The notes beneath the pieces are model-generated. The model saw nothing but the letters and a program-made list of their open reading frames with translations. It had not been told where the DNA came from and did no database searches. A stretch of 24,921 nucleotides of DNA, from IMG/VR virus record IMGVR_UViG_3300009603_000057, positions 1 through 24,921 of that record, one strand, 5' to 3'. Shown piece by piece: positions 15,748 to 23,235 of this stretch. Both the position numbers and the translations under genes were made by a program. This DNA comes from a virus. Each line of letters starts with the position of its first letter. The stretch's first letter is position 1.

Positions 15748-16590
15748 TCATCCTTCATGTGATGCGTTAGTGGATAGAATAGCTCGTCCTAATAGTTCGG
15801 GGATCTGGGGGACTACGGCGTTGCCTAGTTGTTTAAGTCTGTCCACCCGCTTGGGTATCCCATGAGCCACTCGACCCACGTTGGGTTCAACGTCCCAAGC
15901 TTCCATTCTTCTGGGGTTGAGCCACGAACCAAGGGGTGGTTCCCCAACATGCCTTGCATTTTCCCGTTGGGCGTTCCTGCTGCATCCTCGTTGGCTGTCG
16001 GGGTAGGCCACATCCTCACAGCACCCCCCAACGTAGTCCCCCGTTTCGTTACTATTGTTTTCCCCACCCCCCGAACTTGATTGTTGTCCTGAGATGTGGG
16101 GGTAGGCCACAATCCAGATCCTATCCCTCTGGTGAGGCGCACCAACGGCACTAGCGGGAATACAATTCCATTCAGCGCAATACCCGACCGAGCAGAGATC
16201 TTGAAGGACCAAGGTAAGTCCCTTAGATCGAAGGGCTGATACATTTTCAATAATTGCCCACGTTGGCCGTACATCTCCGATGAGTCGAAACATCTCCGAC
16301 CAGAGACCGGATCTCTCCCCAACAATTCCTTTTCCTTTTCCGGCTCCACTGATGTCCTGGCATGGGAATCCACCCGCGATGACTGTTGGAACAATCCCAT
16401 CTGATTGCAATCTTTCAACCGTTAACTCCTTTACATCCCCATACACAGGGACACCAGGCCAATGCTTCTTGAGGACCAACTGAGCCTTATTATCAATCTC
16501 GCAGAACGCAACCGTCTGAAACCCCCCGGTCCTTTCAAGACCAAGGCTGAACCCACCGATACCAGCGAACAGATCTAAGGTGCGGTACAT
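15748..16590 (-). CDS. DNA (cytosine-5-)-methyltransferase
   Basis: The 280-residue product has the C5 methyltransferase motifs in order: motif I LDLFAGIGGFSLGLE (SAM binding), motif IV GGFPCQDIS with catalytic Cys77, motif VI ENVSALRSKG at about 115-124, motif VIII QRDRIWIVAY, and motif X QLGNAVVPQIPELLG. The target-recognition part between VIII and IX is short and rich in Ser, Gly and Asn. No restriction endonuclease is nearby, so it is an orphan enzyme, plausibly protecting phage DNA from host restriction. The start ATG has AAGGA upstream and overlaps the sigma-like gene by 16 nt; the end overlaps the polymerase leader. It looks like an accessory insertion in the T7-type module. Confidence 0.95.
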   Translation of the reverse strand: MYRTLDLFAGIGGFSLGLERTGGFQTVAFCEIDNKAQLVLKKHWPGVPVYGDVKELTVERLQSDGIVPTVIAGGFPCQDISGAGKGKGIVGERSGLWSEMFRLIGDVRPTWAIIENVSALRSKGLTLVLQDLCSVGYCAEWNCIPASAVGAPHQRDRIWIVAYPHISGQQSSSGGGENNSNETGDYVGGCCEDVAYPDSQRGCSRNAQRENARHVGEPPLGSWLNPRRMEAWDVEPNVGRVAHGIPKRVDRLKQLGNAVVPQIPELLGRAILSTNASHEG

Positions 16591-16757
16591 TCACAATGTT
16601 CCTTGATGTATTCAATAATCACGGGGTCATCTTCCAACAACTTCCTGAGTCTCCTAAGAACAGATGCCTCGATCTGCTGAACTCTTTGGTAAGAGATCTC
16701 TCTCCCCGTCACATCTTCAAGATGAGCAGCGAGTTTCTTGTAGGTCATGGCAGACAT
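16575..16757 (-). CDS. Sigma-70 region 4-like helix-turn-helix small protein
   Basis: The 60-residue product begins MSAMTYKKLAAHLEDVTGRE and continues with ISYQRVQQIEASVLRRLRKL. This closely follows the sigma region 4.2 pattern (V..ERVRQIEAKALRKLR), including the QIE core and the following basic helix. It is a single domain with no region 2 or 3, so it cannot be a complete sigma factor. The start ATG 16757 has AAGG upstream; a second ATG three codons later overlaps the lysozyme stop. Possible roles are binding to host -35-like DNA or to the RNA polymerase flap, or acting as a local repressor. These are inferences. Confidence 0.65.
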   Translation of the reverse strand: MSAMTYKKLAAHLEDVTGREISYQRVQQIEASVLRRLRKLLEDDPVIIEYIKEHCECTAP

Positions 16758-17323
16758 CGCTGAACCTTCTTCCAGTAGTTGTTTGTGGATCTACGGATGT
16801 ACCCCATTGGTCCGCCGTTGTGAATACGGGATAGAGTCTCGTAAGTCTCATCAGGTGCGAAGCGATCCCAGTACGCAAGCATCACCCACTCTGCGTAAAA
16901 CGGGTTACGAACATCCTCGTAGGTTCCCCCAATCGCTGGGTGTTTCTCTAATGCGTCGTACCAATAAGCATGACTGATCTGGTACGCTCCCAAGGACTTC
17001 CCACCATCACCTTCCGCGTTGTTCGGGTCTGGATGCCCACCCGTTTCCACTTCGCGGATCGCGTTAAAAAGGGATCTCGGATAAATCTTCAGCAACGTCT
17101 GAACGGTCCCATTCAGTGAGTCGCCCGGTTTCTCTATTGTATTTGACACGACTGGCAACTCCTGTTTCGCCTGAAAATCTATTCTTAAGGACTCGGATTG
17201 TGGTGACGTTGGGTTCGTCTTCGTCTTGTTGGTTCCGCTCCAACCCAATAACAATGTCAGAGAGCTGACCAATAGCATGAGAACCGCGTAGTTGGGCAAG
17301 TGATGTTTGAGCACCCTCTTCAT
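16745..17323 (-). CDS. Endolysin, i-type-lysozyme-like, with N-terminal signal anchor
   Basis: The 192-residue product has a basic N-terminus (MKRVLKHH), a hydrophobic segment at about residues 12-28 (YAVLMLLVSSLTLLLGW), a polar linker to about residue 80, and a catalytic domain at about 81-192. The domain reads AIREVETGG (probable catalytic Glu93), then an Asp near 106 in EGDGGKS, GAYQISHAYWYDA, SRIHNGGP (166-172) and YWKKVQ. This succession matches the destabilase/i-type lysozyme pattern better than a standard SLT domain, although a transglycosylase is possible. The start ATG 17323 has GGAAGGA 7 nt upstream and lies 260 nt inside the helicase gene. Ser/Leu/Gly content of the anchor would allow a signal-arrest-release endolysin. 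Confidence 0.75.
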   Translation of the reverse strand: MKRVLKHHLPNYAVLMLLVSSLTLLLGWSGTNKTKTNPTSPQSESLRIDFQAKQELPVVSNTIEKPGDSLNGTVQTLLKIYPRSLFNAIREVETGGHPDPNNAEGDGGKSLGAYQISHAYWYDALEKHPAIGGTYEDVRNPFYAEWVMLAYWDRFAPDETYETLSRIHNGGPMGYIRRSTNNYWKKVQRCLP

Positions 17324-18677
17324 GGCCGCGTCCTTCCGGTCTTCGTAAATGGGAAACCAGGATCAAAGCAATCCCCAGTTCGGCTGTGATCGACCGAAGC
17401 CGTGTCATCGCATGATCAATCATGCGTCTTTCATCCCCATCACCCATCCCTGAGACGATGATGCTGAGATGATCAAGGAATATGTGTGTCGCACCAAGAT
17501 GAAGAACCATGTATCGGATCTTTGAAACTAGATTCTCCCAAGCCATAGATCCGAAGTGGTCATAAAGAACGATCCGATCAGTCCCGATGGACGCATCGAA
17601 CGCTTCCTTTAATTTTTCTTCGGGAAAATCCCAGTAATGTTGTGGGCAGTCCAGATAAATCCCCATCAGGGCTCGCACCGTTTTCTCAACGGATTCCTCA
17701 AGGGCGATGTATCCCACCTTTTTCCCGAAACCCATCAGCCAGTATGCAAGCTCCCGGCACACCGAAGACTTCCCGACCCCCGTACCGCTACAGAGTGTAA
17801 CAAGTTCGCCTTGTCGGATCCCATGCGCAAGATCATTGAGACCACTCCAAGGATACGGAACCGATTCCACCAGTCGATCCGTGATAACTCGTTCCCACAG
17901 ATCCTCACCAATGATGACGCCATCGGGCCTGTAGGTCTTGGCACCATAGACTGCGTTGATCATCTCTTTTACTTTTCCCTCGATCAGACACTCGTTGGCA
18001 TCTTTACAAGGGAGAGTGACGATCTTCGCCTTTCCTGGTGACAGCAACAAAGAACACTCTGTAGCGGCAGCCCTTCCCGGCTCGTCTTGATCAAAACAGA
18101 AGTGAACGTGATCAAACTTCTCAAGAAACTCGATGCTTCTGGTGATGGACTTTGCGGCTCCCTTTGCACCATGGGGAATACTTACAACAGGCCACTTGTT
18201 ACCAAAGGCTTGGGAGATACTGAGAGCGTCTATCTCTCCCTCGGTGACAGTTATGAACTTCCCACCATCCCTCCAGAGATGCTCGCAATACAACTCTGTT
18301 GCTTTCCCAAGCATCCGGAAGTCTTTGTTAGGGAGCCGGATCTTCTGCGCGACAATCTTTCCATCAGAACCTCGGTAGTTCGCAACATGACACAGGGTTC
18401 CGTTGTACTCCCCGATGCCATACCCAAACTTCTTACAGGTCTCCTCGGAAAGACCGCGGCTTTTTATGAAGCGGGGCTCTGATTGAATAAACTCTGATCG
18501 CACCGTGTTATCCTCTTGGTACTCTGAACCGTGTTGGTTATCTCCAGGCTCCCAGCGACCACATCCAAAGCAGAACCCATGCCCATCGTCATAACGCGCG
18601 AGGTTGTTCCTCGATCCGCAGTCGGGGCATGGCTCATGTCGGAGAAACAATGAGTTCGATTCTCGGTCCAAAGTCAT
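17064..18677 (-). CDS. Primase-helicase (T7 gp4-like)
   Basis: The 537-residue product (T7 gp4A is 566) has an N-terminal zinc finger with Cys17, Cys20, Cys36 and Cys39 (CPDCG ... FCFGCG). A TOPRIM primase domain follows, with EGEID at 146-150 and FDQDEPG near 195-201. The RecA-like helicase has Walker A SGTGVGKSS at about 297-305, a Walker B region IFLDHLSIIV, and the arginine-rich QLRGSHAIGQLSD motif. The acidic tail ends EDLSEIPF, resembling the T7 gp4 tail that contacts polymerase. The start overlaps the resolvase gene by 44 nt with a weak ribosome site. A TTG eight codons in is an alternative. The last 86 codons overlap the endolysin gene. Confidence 0.96.
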   Translation of the reverse strand: MTLDRESNSLFLRHEPCPDCGSRNNLARYDDGHGFCFGCGRWEPGDNQHGSEYQEDNTVRSEFIQSEPRFIKSRGLSEETCKKFGYGIGEYNGTLCHVANYRGSDGKIVAQKIRLPNKDFRMLGKATELYCEHLWRDGGKFITVTEGEIDALSISQAFGNKWPVVSIPHGAKGAAKSITRSIEFLEKFDHVHFCFDQDEPGRAAATECSLLLSPGKAKIVTLPCKDANECLIEGKVKEMINAVYGAKTYRPDGVIIGEDLWERVITDRLVESVPYPWSGLNDLAHGIRQGELVTLCSGTGVGKSSVCRELAYWLMGFGKKVGYIALEESVEKTVRALMGIYLDCPQHYWDFPEEKLKEAFDASIGTDRIVLYDHFGSMAWENLVSKIRYMVLHLGATHIFLDHLSIIVSGMGDGDERRMIDHAMTRLRSITAELGIALILVSHLRRPEGRGHEEGAQTSLAQLRGSHAIGQLSDIVIGLERNQQDEDEPNVTTIRVLKNRFSGETGVASRVKYNRETGRLTEWDRSDVAEDLSEIPF

Positions 18678-19008
18678 CCGCCCATCTTTTTCGTGCAGTT
18701 AATCTCAAGATCTGATCGTCATCTTCCCAGATCTTGTCGTTACAAGAATCCAGAATTGCTTTGACGTAGTTGTCAACATCACCCCGCGGTTCCGTCCTCC
18801 GGGTAGTCTTGGGTTTCTTGCAGTAGAACCACAGAGAAACCTCAAGACTCCCGGAGATCGGTTCACCAGAGTAGACTCCATCCAAAGCGGCCTTCGCATC
18901 CTTGCGGAACTTCTTATAATTAGAACCATAAAACGTCCCCCACCTCGTTACACGCGGTCTGGAGGCAGGCACGGGAGTCACCGGGATGATGAGGAACAAT
19001 GTTTTCAC
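18634..19008 (-). CDS. RusA-like Holliday junction resolvase
   Basis: The 124-residue product has the RusA pattern: IPVTPVPASRPRVTRWG at the N-terminus, then RGDVDNYVKAILDSCND with the acidic pair Asp77 and Asp79 and Lys83, and WEDDDQI with a further Asp cluster at 96-98. All expected catalytic residues are present and the length (E. coli RusA is 120 aa) fits. It sits where T7 has endonuclease I (gene 3), between SSB and primase-helicase, so it probably resolves branched replication or recombination intermediates. The start GTG overlaps the SSB stop (GTGA) and has AAGGA upstream. Confidence 0.92.
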   Translation of the reverse strand: MKTLFLIIPVTPVPASRPRVTRWGTFYGSNYKKFRKDAKAALDGVYSGEPISGSLEVSLWFYCKKPKTTRRTEPRGDVDNYVKAILDSCNDKIWEDDDQILRLTARKRWADDFGPRIELIVSPT

Positions 19009-19622
19009 ATCATTCCTTCAAGGGGGTTGTCCGTGATGGAATCTTCGCTGAGATTTGCGGAGACGGTTTCAAAGCCCTCTTCATCTTTGAAGTCATATGC
19101 CTCCACGCCGCCGCCACCGAACTCAACGAGGTCGATGATCTGAACGACCCGCAACCTCAGTGAGACACCAACCCCGTTGGTTGGCATGTACCACGGCGCA
19201 ACCTCAACACCGCACCGCATCGTTGTACCTGATCCGATGCGGATATCGTTGTTCATTGGTGTACGTTTGGAATCAACCAAGATGGGTCGCTGAGTTATGG
19301 TTTTCCCATCATACTCATACCCAGCCTTGAGTTTGATTTTCAGATCCACCTCGCCGGTGTCCTCACCCTGATCATCCACAACCTCCATAACAGGAAGATC
19401 AGCCTTCTTCAGCTTCTTCTTCAGTTCCTTGGTCTGGTCGGCGTGGTACTCGTCGCGGACCTGGGTGATCGTGGTAATGAACTCCGCAGCATCTTCCCCA
19501 GTCATACGCAGGTTCACAGAGTAAACACCTATCGGATCAAACTTTCGATTGGGTTCATTAATCCGCGGATAGATCGCAGTACCCTTGGGAGTAATGAGTT
19601 TCATGTGCTTCTTCTTCGGCAT
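19005..19622 (-). CDS. Single-stranded DNA-binding protein (T7 gp2.5-like)
   Basis: The 205-residue product (T7 gp2.5 is 232) begins MPKKKHMKLITPKGTAIYPR and has FDPIGVYSVNLRMTGEDAAEF, a typical start of this phage SSB group. Beta-rich, basic central strands (LKAGYEYDGKTITQRPIL, RIGSGTTMRCGVEVAPWY) and a central Gly-rich part fit an OB fold. The acidic C-terminus (EDSITDNPLEGMM) resembles the tail that contacts polymerase and helicase, although it ends in Met-Met rather than in Phe. It lies directly after the RNA polymerase gene, with GGAG 8 nt before the ATG. Confidence 0.88.
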   Translation of the reverse strand: MPKKKHMKLITPKGTAIYPRINEPNRKFDPIGVYSVNLRMTGEDAAEFITTITQVRDEYHADQTKELKKKLKKADLPVMEVVDDQGEDTGEVDLKIKLKAGYEYDGKTITQRPILVDSKRTPMNNDIRIGSGTTMRCGVEVAPWYMPTNGVGVSLRLRVVQIIDLVEFGGGGVEAYDFKDEEGFETVSANLSEDSITDNPLEGMM

Positions 19623-19638
19623 CGGGTTCTCCAGAGGT

Positions 19639-22032
19639 TCAAGCGAAATAATACTGCGAATCGAGCAACGACTCGATCTCCAAACCCCCTACATAGGGGA
19701 TTGGTGGTAACTCTATATTTGTTGGGAGCAGGTGCGTGATCTGCTTCGCAAAATTTTCCATGAGATCCTCCGAAAACATATCGACCGAAGCCCGTCGAAG
19801 ACATGAAGATAACATTCCAGATTGGGCCGCAGTCGTTGCGTAGGAATCGTGGATCATGGAGAACTGCGAGACTCCGTTAAGTACCGCCAGGTTGGTGGTT
19901 TTCATCATCAAAGCAGCATCTAAGGAATGAACCATATTAGCCGGAAGGGCGTTCTTATGACGGAAGGGTGAAAGTTCTCCCTTGCCGAACCTCAAGCGGT
20001 GACGGCGGATCTTCTGACCGATACTGGTCTTCACCTCCATCGAGGCTTGCTTCTCATACAGTTGCTTCACGATGTAGCCAGTGGGTGTTGACCACATGGG
20101 GATAACGTCATGCTCCATGCAGATCCCCGCTACTTCCCGAAGCCAGTCCATTCCTGCGATTGCAGACTGAACGGCTTCCCCGATGGAATCATAGATCAAA
20201 ATACTCAGGAAGATGCACGCCTTGAATGGGTGATCCTTGAACACTTTGGGTCGCTTCCCGCTCCGAGTGAGATCGAAGTACCACTGAGCGGTATACTCTT
20301 TACAGGAGTGCTGGGTCGCCCCATAAGTAAGCGTCATACACTGTCTTTTTACCGTCTTTCGATCAATCCCAAACGCCAACCAAGTAGGTGCAAAGGGATC
20401 CTCTGAGGCCGTGAGCTTCTCGATGACAATATCTGCGACCTTTTGGTAGAGATCGTATGGTTTATCCGAGGGTAGAACATTGGTGTACTTTGCACCAACC
20501 GGATCACGCAGCAACATCGCATAGATCTGGTGACCCTGATTACTGGCGTCTTGTCCGCAGGGGATCTTGCTGATATGACCATAACCAACCCGCAAGAACT
20601 CACCCATATCCATTGCAGCAGCCAGGAACCCCCACGGTTCATCCGCCTTTGACCACTCAGTTGTAGTCCCCAACGGATCTTGATGTATGGCTTTGAAAAG
20701 ATCCTCGTTACCCCACACCCAGTTCAAACGCTCCTCGATGGGTGTCTTGTCTAGACCCCAGCAGTTTGCGAGGTGTACCCCCAGGTAGTTCGCATCATTC
20801 TGGCAGGTGATAGCGTCACCCTTTGCGAAACGAAGCACTGACCGGCCCCAGTCAGGACCGTGACTGTTGATATAGATGTTTGCGGGATAGAGTCGCCCAC
20901 GAAAATCTGCATTCATCACCTGTGACAAGGTTTCATTACGAAACTTCTGCGCAAGGAACAAAACTTTTGTGAGGTGTAATCTTTTACTACGATCCTGCGC
21001 GTTTAAATGGTGAGTCTCTTTCGCAGCTCGACGCCACTGCTTCTGGATTTCTTCATCCATCCAATCTTTATCAGATGGCCGCGTCGGTATCTCTAGATCT
21101 TTGTTCGCCGGTAGACCACCAACCCCAGTGTTGTTCTCATATGAATACAGCATGCACTGAAGAACATCGTCGTTGATTTCCCATTTAGTTTTTTGCAGTG
21201 AATTGATCGCGCTGTAGAACTCAGGCATGTGGGTGTTGTCAAGTTCTTCCAGGTATGATTTATCATAGGTCTTCACAAGTGGGCGACGGCGAACCTCATC
21301 ACTGAGATACCCACCTTGCCACATATTCTTCCACGGCATCGGTTCAACAACCATCGGCATGTACACCGGGGTAAGTATCTCATGGAATGCGTGGGCTTCC
21401 TTCAACCAGTAAAGCAACGACTCGGTGGCGCGGACTAACGTGACTGAGCGAGAGAAGATGTTGGTCACCGTCTCAATCTCAATCAAACCAGTTGCGGTAC
21501 GCATCAACTCAACTAAGACTAACCCAACCGCACACCGATCCTTACCACCCCACCTTGGGAGGAAGATATCATTCGCCTTTGCAGTCTTGTACCAAAGTCT
21601 CCGCTTCGTATCGTACGAGGTGTTCTTCTTGGTCCGTTCAAAGAGATCGCGGTAGAGGTTCGGTTCCTTCTCCTTCAAGGTGCGAGCCCGATGGTCATCC
21701 TCAAGGTACTGCCCCAGTTTCATAGCAATCGAGGTAAGTGTTCGCTGCTGAGAGATACCATCCAGTACAGTCCTGGCGGTCAACGCAGCCATCACATTCG
21801 TAGGGATCAAACTGAAGTATGGAAGTACCCGGTGCTTGCGACCAGGACCAGACTCCGAATTACGAGTCCACCGCTTGATCTCATCCGCGAGGGATTCGAT
21901 TGATTCTCCGAGGAGTCTCTTAGCGGCTGGAGCATAGGTCTCCACTTCCTTCTCTCTGGTTCTGGCGACCTTGCTCCAGTATCGGTCTTTCCCCAACGAA
22001 ATCATCTCACGCTCTAGATCACTTTGACGCAT
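19639..22032 (-). CDS. Single-subunit DNA-directed RNA polymerase (T7-like)
   Basis: I start at ATG 22032; the frame opens at TTG 22047. The 797-residue product (T7 is 883) has the fingers/palm signatures: DFRGRLYPANIY (T7 Arg425 region), GQDASNQGHQIYAML with catalytic Asp495, DRKTVKRQCMTLTYG with the O-helix Lys562 and Tyr570 (T7 Lys631, Tyr639), and NMVHSLDAALM followed by MIHDSYATTAAQ with the second catalytic Asp. It ends YYFA, close to the T7 'FAFA' foot. The N-terminal promoter-recognition domain is shorter than in T7, so its promoter is likely diverged from the T7 consensus. It should transcribe the replication and structural genes downstream. Confidence 0.97.
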   Translation of the reverse strand: MRQSDLEREMISLGKDRYWSKVARTREKEVETYAPAAKRLLGESIESLADEIKRWTRNSESGPGRKHRVLPYFSLIPTNVMAALTARTVLDGISQQRTLTSIAMKLGQYLEDDHRARTLKEKEPNLYRDLFERTKKNTSYDTKRRLWYKTAKANDIFLPRWGGKDRCAVGLVLVELMRTATGLIEIETVTNIFSRSVTLVRATESLLYWLKEAHAFHEILTPVYMPMVVEPMPWKNMWQGGYLSDEVRRRPLVKTYDKSYLEELDNTHMPEFYSAINSLQKTKWEINDDVLQCMLYSYENNTGVGGLPANKDLEIPTRPSDKDWMDEEIQKQWRRAAKETHHLNAQDRSKRLHLTKVLFLAQKFRNETLSQVMNADFRGRLYPANIYINSHGPDWGRSVLRFAKGDAITCQNDANYLGVHLANCWGLDKTPIEERLNWVWGNEDLFKAIHQDPLGTTTEWSKADEPWGFLAAAMDMGEFLRVGYGHISKIPCGQDASNQGHQIYAMLLRDPVGAKYTNVLPSDKPYDLYQKVADIVIEKLTASEDPFAPTWLAFGIDRKTVKRQCMTLTYGATQHSCKEYTAQWYFDLTRSGKRPKVFKDHPFKACIFLSILIYDSIGEAVQSAIAGMDWLREVAGICMEHDVIPMWSTPTGYIVKQLYEKQASMEVKTSIGQKIRRHRLRFGKGELSPFRHKNALPANMVHSLDAALMMKTTNLAVLNGVSQFSMIHDSYATTAAQSGMLSSCLRRASVDMFSEDLMENFAKQITHLLPTNIELPPIPYVGGLEIESLLDSQYYFA

Positions 22033-22061
22033 CCGTGCGTATCCCAACTTGGAGGGTTAGT

Positions 22062-23090
22062 TCATCCGTGAGTACGAATCGTACCACAGTTGCTTCGTCG
22101 GTTCTCAAGTTTCTCGATTGCAGACTCCAGATCGTGAGGGGAAAGGTGGGTGTACCTCAAGGTCATCTGAATTGTCTTGTGACCTGCAAGTTTCTGAACC
22201 CCCGCAATGTGGACACCTTCTTGAACTAAGTTACTGATGAATGTGTGCCGACACGCATGCAAGGTAGCACCGGGATCATCCGACCACCCGAGTTGATGCC
22301 GAACCTTATTCCAGATCCCTCTGGTTTGGCGAGCATCCGTCCATTTGAAGGGGCCAACCTCACAGGTTTGATTTGTAATGATTCGTATCGTGGCTTGGGT
22401 CATCGGGATAGACCTCGGAGAAAAGTTCTTTGTCTCATTCAATACGATAAGTTTCCCTTGGATGTCTTCCCACTTCAGGTTGAACAACTCCCCACATCGC
22501 ATACCAGTGTCAAGCAGCACCCGAACGATCTCACCATGCTCCGGGTAACCGAGGCGGTGAAACATATCCATAATTAGATCCTGCTCATCATCCGTGTACC
22601 ACCGAATACGACCCGGAGATTCCCGTAATCTCTTGATGGGAGGCAGGCGATCCAAGATCCCCAGTTCCACCGCGACCGTCAGCATCTTACTTATGGAACT
22701 CAGTTTCCGGTTACAAGTTGCGTTGGAGTTACCGAGTTTCTTCCACTCAGAAACCGCGAGATCAATGGTCGCCTTGTCGATATCGTTGATGAGTGTCCCA
22801 GGACTGACGGTCGCAACAACTAAATTGGCGTTTATCAGGGATGTTTCTTCACTCCGAGCACCCGACCAGACCGTGTTGTAGGTGTAGTCCGCAAGTTCTT
22901 GAAGAGTCCGAGGCAGACTGCGATGCACTGAGTGTTTGGAAACCTCTGGAGTGCGCCCAGCAATCAAGTCAGCCCTCGCTTGAGCCTCCCATATCTGTGC
23001 TTGAAGTCTCTCTTTGAATGATCTCCGGTAGCGAATACCGCTGTTCGTAACAGAAGCTTCATAACTCGATCTTCGTTGTTTGATACTCAT
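22062..23090 (-). CDS. int: Tyrosine integrase
   Basis: I start at ATG 23090, which has TTGGAGG 6 nt upstream and the same leader as neighbouring genes; a frame to 23129 is open. The 342-residue product has an N-terminal arm-binding-like part (YEASVTNSGIRYRRSF), a SAM-like core-binding domain (about 60-160) and a catalytic domain. The catalytic set is complete: Arg198 (TGMRCGELFNL), Lys221 (NETKNFSP), His278 and Arg281 (HACRHTF), His304 (LAGHKTIQMT) and Tyr313 (LRYTHLS). It ends 29 nt before the RNA polymerase ATG, the position seen in marine integrase-bearing T7-like phages. An attP is expected close by, but I could not identify a tRNA-like core. Confidence 0.95.
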   Translation of the reverse strand: MSIKQRRSSYEASVTNSGIRYRRSFKERLQAQIWEAQARADLIAGRTPEVSKHSVHRSLPRTLQELADYTYNTVWSGARSEETSLINANLVVATVSPGTLINDIDKATIDLAVSEWKKLGNSNATCNRKLSSISKMLTVAVELGILDRLPPIKRLRESPGRIRWYTDDEQDLIMDMFHRLGYPEHGEIVRVLLDTGMRCGELFNLKWEDIQGKLIVLNETKNFSPRSIPMTQATIRIITNQTCEVGPFKWTDARQTRGIWNKVRHQLGWSDDPGATLHACRHTFISNLVQEGVHIAGVQKLAGHKTIQMTLRYTHLSPHDLESAIEKLENRRSNCGTIRTHG

Positions 23091-23155
23091 GGTCCATCCT
23101 CCAATTGTCATTTCGGTTATCTGGGTCAACTAACATCATCTTATTCTACAAGTAA

Positions 23156-23189
23156 GCACCCCCCCAAGGAACTAACCAAGGAGGGGTGC
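23156..23189 (-). terminator. GC-rich hairpin upstream of integrase (terminator or attenuator candidate)
   Basis: On the minus strand GCACCCCTCC pairs with GGGGGGGTGC, extended by GG/CC around a TTAGTT loop with two mismatches. The tail TTACTTGTAG is only moderately T-rich. It lies between the 131-aa gene and the integrase start, in the only long gap of this region (23091-23235). It could limit read-through into the integrase. On the plus strand the tail is not T-rich. Confidence 0.5.
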
Positions 23190-23235
23190 GAGGATGATGA
23201 CTAATGTGGTGGGCATTGTAGCAAGTCAGTGGGGT

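Noticed and set aside
22062-22100. tRNA-like attP core at the integrase 3' end
   Set aside because: GTACGAATCGTACC superficially resembles a T-loop, but the stem bases do not pair as a T-arm, so I kept only the palindrome as an observation.
23172-23216. Possible 14-aa leader peptide (MPTTLVIILAPLLG) ending in the loop of the 23156-23189 hairpin
   Set aside because: The Leu/Ile/Val-rich peptide and hairpin suggest attenuation, but there is no ribosome site before the ATG and no amino-acid biosynthesis gene follows.
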